A stretch of DNA of 45,768 nucleotides from Claveliimonas intestinigallinarum (GTDB taxonomy: Bacteria; Bacillota; Clostridia; Lachnospirales; Lachnospiraceae): assembly GCA_019115145.1 (NCBI GenBank), contig DXED01000046.1:1-45768 (forward strand). Reading direction: 5' to 3'. Below are positions 14,484 through 22,708 of this stretch, piece after piece. The translations under genes were made by a program, and so were the position numbers. The number at the start of each line of letters is the position of its first letter. Within the stretch, counting starts at the first letter, position 1. The notes below the pieces were generated by a model that searched no databases, was not told the DNA's origin, and was given only the letters and a program-made list of their open reading frames with translations.

Positions 14484-16544
14484 ATGAAGGAGCATACGAG
14501 ACAGGAAAATGTAAAACGGAAGGTGTACAGCCTCCTGGCCGGCAGGGTGCCGGGGATCGCCGGGAGATACCAGCGCTTTCGGAAAGACCATCCGGGGATG
14601 GCCGGCAAAGTGGGGGCGGCGGCAGGCCTCCTGTGGTGGAACGCTCTCTACTATGGAGGGCGAAAGGAGAGCCTCAGGTTTCCGGACGGATACGGCTTTT
14701 ATGAGAGGAGGAGGCTGAGGCTGCCGGAGTCGGGTGCCACTGGTCTTCCCACCTGGAAGGAGACGGCAGAGCTGCTGCTCTCCTTTGACCTGGTATCCTT
14801 TGACGTCTTCGACACTCTGCTCCTTCGCCCCTTTCGGGAGCCTGCGGATCTTTTCTATCTGCTGGGAATGAGGCTGTCCATTCCGGATTTCCGGCATCTT
14901 CGGATAGAGGCGGAGCATCTGGCAAGGCAGGAGGATGTGAGGCGGGGCGGCAGCGGTGAGGTAACCCTGGAAAAGATCTGGAGGATCCTCTCCGCCATGA
15001 CAGGGGCGGACGCGAAAGAGGGACAGAGGGCGGAGATGGAGCTGGAGAGGCAGTACTGTCAGGCCAATCCTTATTTCATCCCCATCCTGGAGCGGCTGAG
15101 AGGAGAGGGAAAGCGGCTCCTCCTTGTGAGCGACATGTACCTGGAGTCTGACTTTATCCGGCAGCTCCTGAAGGAGAAGGGGCTGGGGGCCTTTGACGGC
15201 TGCTTTGTGTCCTGCCAGCAGGGACGGTCCAAGTGGAGGGGAGACCTGTACCAGGAGGTAAGAGGGAGCATTGAGAGAAAATGGACGGACGGGGGAGACT
15301 GCCGGGCAGTCCACGTGGGGGATAATCTCCACGCGGATGTGCGCATGGCAGAGAGGGCCGGCTTTGCGGCCTTTTGGTACCCGGGTCCCCAGGAGGCCGG
15401 ACGGCCCTGCCGTGCCAGGGACATGTCCGCCGTCACCGGCAGCATGTACGCGGGCCTTGTCAACATCCGGCTCCACAGCGGACTTAAGAGATATACCTCC
15501 TTCTACGAGTACGGCTACGTGTACGGCGGTCTCCTGGCCCTTGGCTACTGTCGGTTCATACACAGGTTTGTCAGGGACAGGGGAATCCGCCGGCTCTGGT
15601 TTCTCTCCCGGGACGGGGAGGTGCTGAAGAAGGTGTACGACCAGCTCTATCCGGGGGAGGATACCTGCTATGTGCTCTGGTCCAGGAGCGCGGCCGCCAG
15701 GCTTCTGTCTGGCGTCAATCAGCACGATTTTTTCCAGAGGTTTCTCTTCCAGAAGGCGGACCAGGGATATTCCATCCGTCAGATCTTTGCCAGTATGGAG
15801 CTGGACTTTCTCCTGGAGGAGGCCTGCCGGAAGCAGGGCTGGGGACAGGAGGAGCGGCTAAGCGCCGCCAGGGCCGAAGCGTGCCGTGATTTTCTCCTCT
15901 CTAAGTGGGAGGAGGTGCAGGCGTCCTACGAGAGAGAGCGGGAGGCGGCCGGGAAATACCTGGCGGGGCTTTCCTCCGGCGCGGCGGCCATGGCGGCGGT
16001 GGACGTGGGGTGGGCCGGAAGCGGGGCCGCCTCCCTGGATGTGTTCCTGCGCCAGGTTCTGGGGCTGCCCTGCCGGGTCTACGGTACCTTGGCGGGCACG
16101 GCCACTGTGTACAGCGCCTCCCCGGACACGGCGGAAGGCTTTTTCTTCTCCGGACAGATGGACAGCTACCTCTTCTCCCAGAGCAAGAACAGGGATCTCT
16201 GGAAATTCCACAACCTGGGGGAAAAGCATAACCTCTACATGGAGCTTCTGTTTACCTCCCCCTCCCCGGGGCTCAGAGGCTTTGCCCTGGGGGAGGAGGG
16301 GGAGGTGGTGTTCCGGTACGGGAGGGAGGAAAAGCATGCGGATGAGATCCGGCGGATCCAGAAGGGAATTTTGGATTTTGTCCGGGATTACATGCGCTGC
16401 TTCCCGGAATTCCTGGAGGGGGAGACGGGCTGGATCTCCGGACGGGACGCCTACGCCCCGCTGCTTTTGTTCCTGAGGGACAGGAGGATAAGGCGAAAAT
16501 TTGAGGCCTCCTTCTGCTGGGACACGGACGTGAATGTGGAGTAG
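14484..16544 (+). CDS. COG5610-type protein: HAD phosphatase domain plus C-terminal domain
   Basis: A 686-residue protein. A complete HAD domain lies at about 98-310: motif I SFDVFDTLLLRP (Asp107, Asp110... DVFDT), motif II VSDMY (215-219), motif III Lys250, motif IV HVGDN (277-281). The C-terminal domain (about 335-686) carries FLSRDGEVLKKVYDQL from 373, YVLWSRSA near 396 and VDVGWAGSG at 506-514, shared with the products at 11630 and 19994. COG5610 proteins are predicted hydrolases seen in capsule and LPS loci; the reaction is not established. The ATG at 14484 follows AAGAAGG and starts 5 nt after the ATPase stop; the longer frame from 14379 is an overlap artefact. Confidence 0.8.
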   Translation: MKEHTRQENVKRKVYSLLAGRVPGIAGRYQRFRKDHPGMAGKVGAAAGLLWWNALYYGGRKESLRFPDGYGFYERRRLRLPESGATGLPTWKETAELLLSFDLVSFDVFDTLLLRPFREPADLFYLLGMRLSIPDFRHLRIEAEHLARQEDVRRGGSGEVTLEKIWRILSAMTGADAKEGQRAEMELERQYCQANPYFIPILERLRGEGKRLLLVSDMYLESDFIRQLLKEKGLGAFDGCFVSCQQGRSKWRGDLYQEVRGSIERKWTDGGDCRAVHVGDNLHADVRMAERAGFAAFWYPGPQEAGRPCRARDMSAVTGSMYAGLVNIRLHSGLKRYTSFYEYGYVYGGLLALGYCRFIHRFVRDRGIRRLWFLSRDGEVLKKVYDQLYPGEDTCYVLWSRSAAARLLSGVNQHDFFQRFLFQKADQGYSIRQIFASMELDFLLEEACRKQGWGQEERLSAARAEACRDFLLSKWEEVQASYEREREAAGKYLAGLSSGAAAMAAVDVGWAGSGAASLDVFLRQVLGLPCRVYGTLAGTATVYSASPDTAEGFFFSGQMDSYLFSQSKNRDLWKFHNLGEKHNLYMELLFTSPSPGLRGFALGEEGEVVFRYGREEKHADEIRRIQKGILDFVRDYMRCFPEFLEGETGWISGRDAYAPLLLFLRDRRIRRKFEASFCWDTDVNVE

Positions 16545-16550
16545 AAAGAA

Positions 16551-17942
16551 ATGGCAGGTATGAAGAAAAGAAGGAAGGGATACACTATATTCAGGGCGTT
16601 GAAGACGGGCGGCCATCTCCTGGTCCTTGGGGGCAGCTTTCTGGGAGCCTTTCGGGTGCTGGAAGATCTGGGGCATGGGCGGCCTCTTCCCCTGGCGGTC
16701 CTGTACCTTGTCCTTCTGGAGGGGTTCTGGCTTCTTCTGGAGGCAGGAGATGTGGAACAGCGAAGATTTCTGGATCTCATGTACAGCCAGTTCTTCGGGG
16801 CCGCGGCGGCCAGCCTTTTCTTCGGGGCGCTGATGTGCGCGGTGAGCTCCCTTTCCATGTGGCAGATACTGGGGGAGTTCTTCCTGCTCCTCGTCCTGCA
16901 GTCCGGGGCGGGCATGGCATGGGCGGCCCTCTGCTTTGGCCTGTACCTGCGGGGACAATCCCACAAGCGGGCGCTTTTCATCTACGGGGAGAGGGAGGAA
17001 CCGGAGGAGATCACAGAGAAAAACAACCGGATCAACGGCTATTTTCACATTGCGGCCAGTGTCCCCTGCCGGGAGGCGGCCAAAAGGCCGGGGGAGGTGC
17101 TGGGCGGATACCAGGCGGTGTACCTGGGAGACCTGCCCCCGGGGGACAAGGGGGCCATCCTGGAGCAGTGCATGATCATGGAAAAGGACTGCTACAGCAT
17201 CCCCGGGCTCATAGATGTCTATACCCAGAACGCCCGTATTCTGCGGCTCCAGGACAAGGTACTGTTCCAGTACCACAAAGGAGGGCTGACGGCGGGGCAG
17301 AAAAAGGCAAAGAGAGCCCTGGATATAGGGGTGGCTCTGGCTCTCCTTGCGCTGTCGGCGCCTCTGATGCTGGTCATCGCTCTGTGCGTCCGGCTGGAGG
17401 ACGGGGGACCTGTGCTCTACAGGCAGATCAGGTACACTGAAGGGGGCAGGCCCTTCCGGATGCTCAAATTCCGGAGCATGCACGTGGATGCGGAGCGGGA
17501 GGGGGCCAGGCTTGCCAGCAGGAATGACAGCCGGATCACCCGGGTGGGGCGGATCATAAGGAACCTGCATTTTGACGAGCTGCCCCAGCTTGTCAATGTG
17601 CTGAAGGGGGACATGTCCATGGTGGGGCCCAGGCCGGAGCGCCGGGAGTTTATTGAAGAATACTCCCGCGTCATCCCAGAGTTCTCCCAGCGCATGAAGG
17701 TGAAGGGCGGCCTCACCGGGTACGCCCAGATCTATGGCAAGTACAACACCGGGCCGGAGGACAAGATCAAGTACGATCTCATCTATATATACAACTACTC
17801 CCTCAGGCTGGATGTGCGCCTCCTTTTCCTCACGGTCCGGATTTTATTCCAGAAGGAGAGCGCAGAGGGGGTGGAGGAGGGGCGCAGGAGCGCTGTGAGG
17901 GAAAGAAAGGAGAGACAGGATGGAGACGATCAGACTTCTTGA
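16551..17942 (+). CDS. Polyprenyl-phosphate phosphoglycosyltransferase (WbaP/EpsE-like sugar transferase)
   Basis: A 463-residue membrane enzyme expected to start glycan assembly by moving a sugar-1-phosphate onto undecaprenyl phosphate. Residues about 10-140 hold four hydrophobic segments; a Rossmann-like linker follows (FIYGEREE and onward). From about 250 comes the bacterial sugar transferase core: KRALDIGVALALLALS membrane helix, LYRQIRY, MLKFRSM, HFDELPQLVNVLKGDMSMVG with PRPE directly after it (catalytic Asp-Glu pair in DELPQ), and GLTGYAQIYG. The ribosome site GGAG overlaps the previous stop region. The last 23 nt overlap the aldolase gene. The transferred sugar cannot be read. Confidence 0.9.
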   Translation: MAGMKKRRKGYTIFRALKTGGHLLVLGGSFLGAFRVLEDLGHGRPLPLAVLYLVLLEGFWLLLEAGDVEQRRFLDLMYSQFFGAAAASLFFGALMCAVSSLSMWQILGEFFLLLVLQSGAGMAWAALCFGLYLRGQSHKRALFIYGEREEPEEITEKNNRINGYFHIAASVPCREAAKRPGEVLGGYQAVYLGDLPPGDKGAILEQCMIMEKDCYSIPGLIDVYTQNARILRLQDKVLFQYHKGGLTAGQKKAKRALDIGVALALLALSAPLMLVIALCVRLEDGGPVLYRQIRYTEGGRPFRMLKFRSMHVDAEREGARLASRNDSRITRVGRIIRNLHFDELPQLVNVLKGDMSMVGPRPERREFIEEYSRVIPEFSQRMKVKGGLTGYAQIYGKYNTGPEDKIKYDLIYIYNYSLRLDVRLLFLTVRILFQKESAEGVEEGRRSAVRERKERQDGDDQTS

Positions 17943-19497
17943 CTGTACCCTCAGAGACGGGGGGTACATCAATGACTGGGACTTTAAGCGGAAGAACATA
18001 CGAAGGATCATGGCGGGGCTGGAGGAGGCTGGGACAGACCTCATTGAGGCGGGTTTCCTGCGGGACTGCGCCTACCGGGAGGACCGCACCCTCTTCAACT
18101 CGGTGCGGGAGCTTAAGCAGATCCTGCCTGAGGGCGGCGGACGGGGCGGCTACGTCCTCATGGCCCTCCACGATAAGTACGATGTCCGCAAGCTGGAGGA
18201 AAATGACGGTACTGTGGAGGCCATCCGGGTCACCTTTCACGACTACGATGTGGACGAGGGGCTGGAATTCGGCAGAAGGGTCATGGAGAAAGGATACCGT
18301 CTCTTTGTCAACCCCATCAACATCATGGGCTACAGCGACAGCAGTCTCCTGCGGCTCCTGGAGAAGGTGAGGGAGCTTCGGCCCTACGGCTTCTCCATCG
18401 TGGACACCTTTGGCTCCATGACCAAAAAAGAGCTGGTGCGGATCAGCTCCCTGTGCGAGAACAACCTGGACAGGGGAACCGTGCTGGGACTGCATCTCCA
18501 CGAGAATATGGCCCAGTCCTTTCTGCTGGCCCAGACCTTTCTGGAGATCAAGAGCCAGGAGAGATCCTGCGTGCTGGACGCCTCCCTGAACGGGATGGGA
18601 CGGGTGCCGGGCAACCTGTGCATGGAGCTGATCATGGACTATCTGAACCGAAGCTACGGGAAGCGCTACGACCTGGATCCGGTGCTGGATGTCATCGAGA
18701 CCTGCATCACGCCCATCAGGGAGAAGGAGCCCTGGGGATACATGGCGGAATATTTTCTGTCCGCCAAACTGAACCTCCACAGAAACTACGCGGAGTACCT
18801 GCTCTCCAGGGGCAATCTGACAGCCCGGGACATGCACCGCATCCTGCAGCTCATACCAGAGGAGAAAAAGAGTGTCTATGACGAGCGGTTTGTGGAGAAG
18901 CTGTACCGGGTCTACGAGGACCGCACGGTCCAGGATCAGGCCGCTATCCGGAGCCTGGGGGAGGTATTTGCCGGGAGGACCGCAGTCCTTTTGGCGCCGG
19001 GAAAGTCCCTGGAGTACCAGTGGGACAGGGTGCGGGACTATATCCGTGAGAAGGATGCCATCCCTGTGTCAGCCAATTTCTACTTTGAGGAACAGCAGGG
19101 AGGCTACGCCTTCTTCAGCAACGCCAAGAGGTACGACAGCTACCGGGCTTTCCGGAACCCGCGGGAGCACGTGATCCTCACCTCCAACATTACCAGAGGG
19201 GTGGGAGAGGAGGACGATGTGGTCAGCTACGGACGGCTGGCACAGGACGGCCGTCCCACGGAGAACTGCGGGGTGCTGCTTTTGCGCCTGATGCGGCTTC
19301 TGGGGGCAAAGGAGGCGGCCCTGGCCGGCTTTGACGGCTACAGTACGGGGCAGGACAATTACATGAAGGGATATTTCGGGGAATACCACAGCGCCAGGAG
19401 CGCGGACAATGAAGAGATCGCGGAGGAGATCCGGGAGGTGGGGAGAAGTCTTCCTGTCACCTTCCTCACTCCCTCTCTGTACGAGGAGGCGGTGTAG
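17920..19497 (+). CDS. DRE-TIM aldolase with C-terminal Rossmann-like domain
   Basis: A 525-residue protein. Residues 1-320 are an HMGL-like DRE-TIM barrel close to 4-hydroxy-2-oxovalerate aldolase: LLDCTLRDGGY (6-16, catalytic Arg-Asp), IVDTFGSM, and the metal-binding LHLHEN (about 190-195). Residues about 335-525 form a second domain starting with VLLAPGKSLEYQW, which recalls nucleotide-binding DUF115/MptE-like folds; its role is unknown. The neighbours (KdsC-like phosphatase next, KdsB-like cytidylyltransferase at the operon end) suggest the barrel condenses pyruvate, or a related C3 unit, with a sugar aldehyde to make a 3-deoxy-2-ulosonic acid. That is inference. AAGGAG precedes the ATG; the start overlaps the upstream gene by 23 nt. 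Confidence 0.83.
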   Translation: METIRLLDCTLRDGGYINDWDFKRKNIRRIMAGLEEAGTDLIEAGFLRDCAYREDRTLFNSVRELKQILPEGGGRGGYVLMALHDKYDVRKLEENDGTVEAIRVTFHDYDVDEGLEFGRRVMEKGYRLFVNPINIMGYSDSSLLRLLEKVRELRPYGFSIVDTFGSMTKKELVRISSLCENNLDRGTVLGLHLHENMAQSFLLAQTFLEIKSQERSCVLDASLNGMGRVPGNLCMELIMDYLNRSYGKRYDLDPVLDVIETCITPIREKEPWGYMAEYFLSAKLNLHRNYAEYLLSRGNLTARDMHRILQLIPEEKKSVYDERFVEKLYRVYEDRTVQDQAAIRSLGEVFAGRTAVLLAPGKSLEYQWDRVRDYIREKDAIPVSANFYFEEQQGGYAFFSNAKRYDSYRAFRNPREHVILTSNITRGVGEEDDVVSYGRLAQDGRPTENCGVLLLRLMRLLGAKEAALAGFDGYSTGQDNYMKGYFGEYHSARSADNEEIAEEIREVGRSLPVTFLTPSLYEEAV

Positions 19498-20013
19498 ATG
19501 CAGCAGGTGATGGAAAATCTGGAGAAAATACGGTATCTCATACTGGACGTGGACGGCACCATGACGGACGGGGGTGTCTATCTGGACAGCAGGGGAGCGG
19601 AGATGAAGAAGTTCAGCATCAAGGACGGGGCGGGGATCCTCCTGGCCAGGAGGGCAGGCATCGAGTCCGTCATCCTCACAGGGAGAGAGAGCCAGTGTGT
19701 CCGGAAGCGGGCCGAGGAGCTTGCCATCCCCCTCGTCTTCCAGGGAGTGAAGGACAAGAGGGCGTTCCTTCTGGAATTTCTTGAGACCAATGAGATCCTC
19801 CCCCAGGAGGCGGCCTATATGGGGGATGACCTGAACGACCTGGAGGCCATGCAGTGCGTGGGCCTTGCCGTCTGCCCTCAGGACGCGGCCAAGCAGGTGA
19901 AGGCCTACTGTCCCATCGTTCTCTCCGCCAGAGGCGGGGAGGGGGCTGTGCGGGAATTTGTGGAAATGATACTGGAAAAGCGAGGGATACAGTATGAAGG
20001 ACTGGCTCTATGA
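19498..20013 (+). CDS. KdsC/YrbI-type HAD phosphatase
   Basis: A 171-residue HAD phosphatase without a cap domain, the form that dephosphorylates Kdo-8-phosphate or N-acylneuraminate-9-phosphate. Motif I LDVDGTMTDGGVYLD (about 17-31), the KFSIKDGAGILLA loop typical of the YrbI group, motif II LTGRES, motif III Lys in VKDKR, and motif IV MGDDLNDLEAM. Its length matches KdsC. The start abuts the aldolase stop (TAGATG) with GGAGG 8 nt upstream, so the two proteins are probably made together. The likely substrate is a phosphorylated ulosonic acid made by the aldolase. Confidence 0.88.
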   Translation: MQQVMENLEKIRYLILDVDGTMTDGGVYLDSRGAEMKKFSIKDGAGILLARRAGIESVILTGRESQCVRKRAEELAIPLVFQGVKDKRAFLLEFLETNEILPQEAAYMGDDLNDLEAMQCVGLAVCPQDAAKQVKAYCPIVLSARGGEGAVREFVEMILEKRGIQYEGLAL

Positions 20014-22708
20014 CAGGATCGTCCGCCATAACGAGAGGATCCAGAGGGAGTATGAGCGGTATGTGCGGGGACATATGGGAGAGCACAGGAAGAAAAGGTG
20101 GAAGCATTGGATCGTCCTTCTCCTGCTGGCAGTGAAATACAGGGACAGCCAGAAGGACCGGGTCCACAGCCTTGTCCTTGTGAAGCTGAAGGAGGGGACC
20201 GCGAAGCTGCGCATGGAGTGGGTGCCGGGGGCGGTCTGGTACAATGTGTATATGTCCCGGGACGGGCTGAACTACCGCTTTGTGGAGAAGGTGAAGAGGC
20301 ACGTGTGCAAGGTGCGGGGGCTGGAGGAGGACAAAATGTACTTTTTCCGGTTCAAGGTCTCCCTGGATGGCAGCAGCTACAGCGAGTTCTCTGAGGCGCT
20401 GACTGTCACGGCTGTCAAAAACAAGGAGCACTACCTGATGGAGCAGATCTCTGTAAGAGAGGCGGAGGGAGGCTGCGGAAGGGCCGATGACAGGGAGTTC
20501 CCCGGAGCGGAGACCGGGCCGGGGAAGGACAGGAGAGAAAAAAAGGGGGACGGCAGCTATGCTTTTTCGGCCTCCCCGGGGGAGTCCGGAGGCCTGCTGC
20601 TTGTCTGGGAGAAGATCCCGGGAGCCCTCCACTACAATCTGTACCGGTCCCGGGAGGGCGGCAACTGGCGTTTTGCGGTGCAGACCGAGGAGGATCGGTA
20701 TCTGGACAGCCAGGTGAAGGGCGGAGACGCCTATGTATATAAGCTCAAGTACACCTTTGACGGGAAAAGGTACCACGAGTTCCCGGAGCAGGCGGCCGGC
20801 CGGGCACCGCTGGAAAAATACCGGAACGCCAACAGCGGGCGTCTCTGGGAGAGAGGGGCTGAGTCGGAGGCAGTGGGGCGGCCTCTGCCGGTCCATCTGG
20901 CCAAGAGCATGCTGGCCTTTGACGTGGTTTCCTTTGACGTATTTGACACACTCATCCTGCGCCCCTTTTCCGAGCCCTCAGACCTCTTTATCCTGGTGGG
21001 TGAGGAGCTGGGTATCATGGACTTCTGCGAGATACGAAAGAAGGCGGAGGAGGACGCCCGCAGAAGGAGCGAGTTCCTGCGGGGCAGCCGGGAGGTGACC
21101 TTGTACGACATCTACGAGATGGTGGAGGAGGAGACCGGCGTGGAGGCGGTGTCGGGGGCCAGGACAGAGTTTCTCACAGAGAGAAAGCTCTGCTTTGCCA
21201 ACCCCTATATGCTGGAGGTGTTCCGCATGGTGAAGGCCAGGGGAAAGACGGTGGTGGCCGTGTCGGACATGTATCTGCCCCGGGAGCTGATGGAGGAGCT
21301 GCTGCGGTCCTGCGGATACGAGGGATTTGACGACATCCTCGTCTCCTGCGACTACAGCTGCACCAAGAGAAAGGGCGGCCTGTTCGACATCCTGAGAAAG
21401 AAATACAGGGGCGCGATCTTTCATGTGGGAGACCATCCAAGGTCCGATGTGGAGGCCGCCCGGGAGAGGGGCATCGAGGCGAGGCAGTACAGGAATGTGA
21501 ACGAGGCCGGAAGGCCCTTCCGGGCAAAGGATATGTCCCGCCTGGCGGGCAGCGCCTACCGGGGCGTCGTCAACGCGAAGCTCCACAACGGCAGAGACCG
21601 GTACACACCCTGGTACGAGGTGGGCTATGTGTACACAGGGCTGTACTGTATGGGATTTTGCCGCTGGATCATGGAGCAGGCCAGGGCACACGGGCTGGAG
21701 AAGATCCTGTTTCTGGCAAGAGAGGGGGATCTGTACCAGAAGGTGTTTTGCCAGATGTACCCGGATTTCCCCACAGCCTATGTGCTCTGGTCCAGAATTC
21801 CCGTGGTGAAGACTACTGTGAACTGGAACAGGCATCCCTTTCTTCTCCAGATCATCCACCACAAGGCCGGGGCTCTCTACAAGTCCAGGCTGGGAATCCT
21901 TTTTGATAGAGTGGGTATCGGGGCTCTGAAAAAATATTTTCCCGCTTATAGGCTGCGGGAGGAGGAGTACCTAACCAGTGAGAACGAGAAGGCGGTGCGG
22001 CGACTGGTGACGGAGCACTGGGATGAGCTGGCCTCCTGCTACAGCGCGGACCAGGCCTGCATAGAGTCCTACCTGAGACGGCAGGTGGGGGATGCCCGCA
22101 GAGCCGCCGTGGTGGACGTGGGCTGGTCCGGCAACAATGTGCTCCAGGTCAGGCATCTGATCGAGGAGGAGTATGGCATGGACTGCAAGATCCACTGTCT
22201 TCTGGCGGCCGCGAGGGATGTCAACGACACCTACATGGCAGGCATGATGCAGCGGGGGCAGGTGCAGACCTACCTCTTTTCCCCCATGCACAACAAGGGG
22301 CTCCACGATGCCCACCAGGAGGAAAATGAGAGGCTTAACTCCTTCTTCTTTGAGATACTGACCCAGTCCGCCACCCCCACCTTCCTCGGCTTTGACAGCC
22401 AGGGCCGGTTCCTCTACGACATTCCGGAGGTGGAGAACTACGCAAGAGACGGACAGATCCATGAGGGTGCGCTGGATTTTGTGAGGGACTACACGGAGAT
22501 ATTCAGGGACTTCCCCTATATGATGGATATCTCCGGGCATGACGCCTACATGCCCTTCCAGTATTTTTCCAGAAACCTTCTCTGGATGAGACAATATTTT
22601 GGAGACTATATTTTCGGGAGAGACCTTTTTGCCACCCAGGACAAGGCAGTGATGGAGTCCGTGCGGGAGGTGATGGAAAAGGCCGGATTATGGGAGGAGA
22701 GACAATGA
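19994..22708 (+). CDS. COG5610-type protein with two N-terminal FN3-like domains
   Basis: A 904-residue protein. Residues 1-55 are basic with a short hydrophobic stretch (WIVLLLLAVKY, 39-49). Two fibronectin-III-like modules follow at about 60-141 (MEWVPGAVWYNVYMSRDG) and 198-271 (LLVWEKIPGALHYNLYRSR), joined by a charged linker. A full HAD domain starts with SFDVFDTLILRP (DVFDT 315-319) and has VSDMY, a KRKGG Lys region and HVGDH. The C-terminal part has FLAREGDLYQKVF, YVLWSR and VDVGWSGNN. It is the largest of the three paralogues; the FN3-like units may bind glycan or partner proteins. It overlaps the phosphatase gene by 20 nt and the next by 4 nt (ATGA). Confidence 0.78.
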   Translation: MKDWLYDRIVRHNERIQREYERYVRGHMGEHRKKRWKHWIVLLLLAVKYRDSQKDRVHSLVLVKLKEGTAKLRMEWVPGAVWYNVYMSRDGLNYRFVEKVKRHVCKVRGLEEDKMYFFRFKVSLDGSSYSEFSEALTVTAVKNKEHYLMEQISVREAEGGCGRADDREFPGAETGPGKDRREKKGDGSYAFSASPGESGGLLLVWEKIPGALHYNLYRSREGGNWRFAVQTEEDRYLDSQVKGGDAYVYKLKYTFDGKRYHEFPEQAAGRAPLEKYRNANSGRLWERGAESEAVGRPLPVHLAKSMLAFDVVSFDVFDTLILRPFSEPSDLFILVGEELGIMDFCEIRKKAEEDARRRSEFLRGSREVTLYDIYEMVEEETGVEAVSGARTEFLTERKLCFANPYMLEVFRMVKARGKTVVAVSDMYLPRELMEELLRSCGYEGFDDILVSCDYSCTKRKGGLFDILRKKYRGAIFHVGDHPRSDVEAARERGIEARQYRNVNEAGRPFRAKDMSRLAGSAYRGVVNAKLHNGRDRYTPWYEVGYVYTGLYCMGFCRWIMEQARAHGLEKILFLAREGDLYQKVFCQMYPDFPTAYVLWSRIPVVKTTVNWNRHPFLLQIIHHKAGALYKSRLGILFDRVGIGALKKYFPAYRLREEEYLTSENEKAVRRLVTEHWDELASCYSADQACIESYLRRQVGDARRAAVVDVGWSGNNVLQVRHLIEEEYGMDCKIHCLLAAARDVNDTYMAGMMQRGQVQTYLFSPMHNKGLHDAHQEENERLNSFFFEILTQSATPTFLGFDSQGRFLYDIPEVENYARDGQIHEGALDFVRDYTEIFRDFPYMMDISGHDAYMPFQYFSRNLLWMRQYFGDYIFGRDLFATQDKAVMESVREVMEKAGLWEERQ

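Noticed and set aside
15858..17570. 570-codon minus-strand frame across the COG5610 and sugar transferase genes
   Set aside because: A GC-rich antisense shadow, Pro/Gln/His-rich, with no family resemblance.
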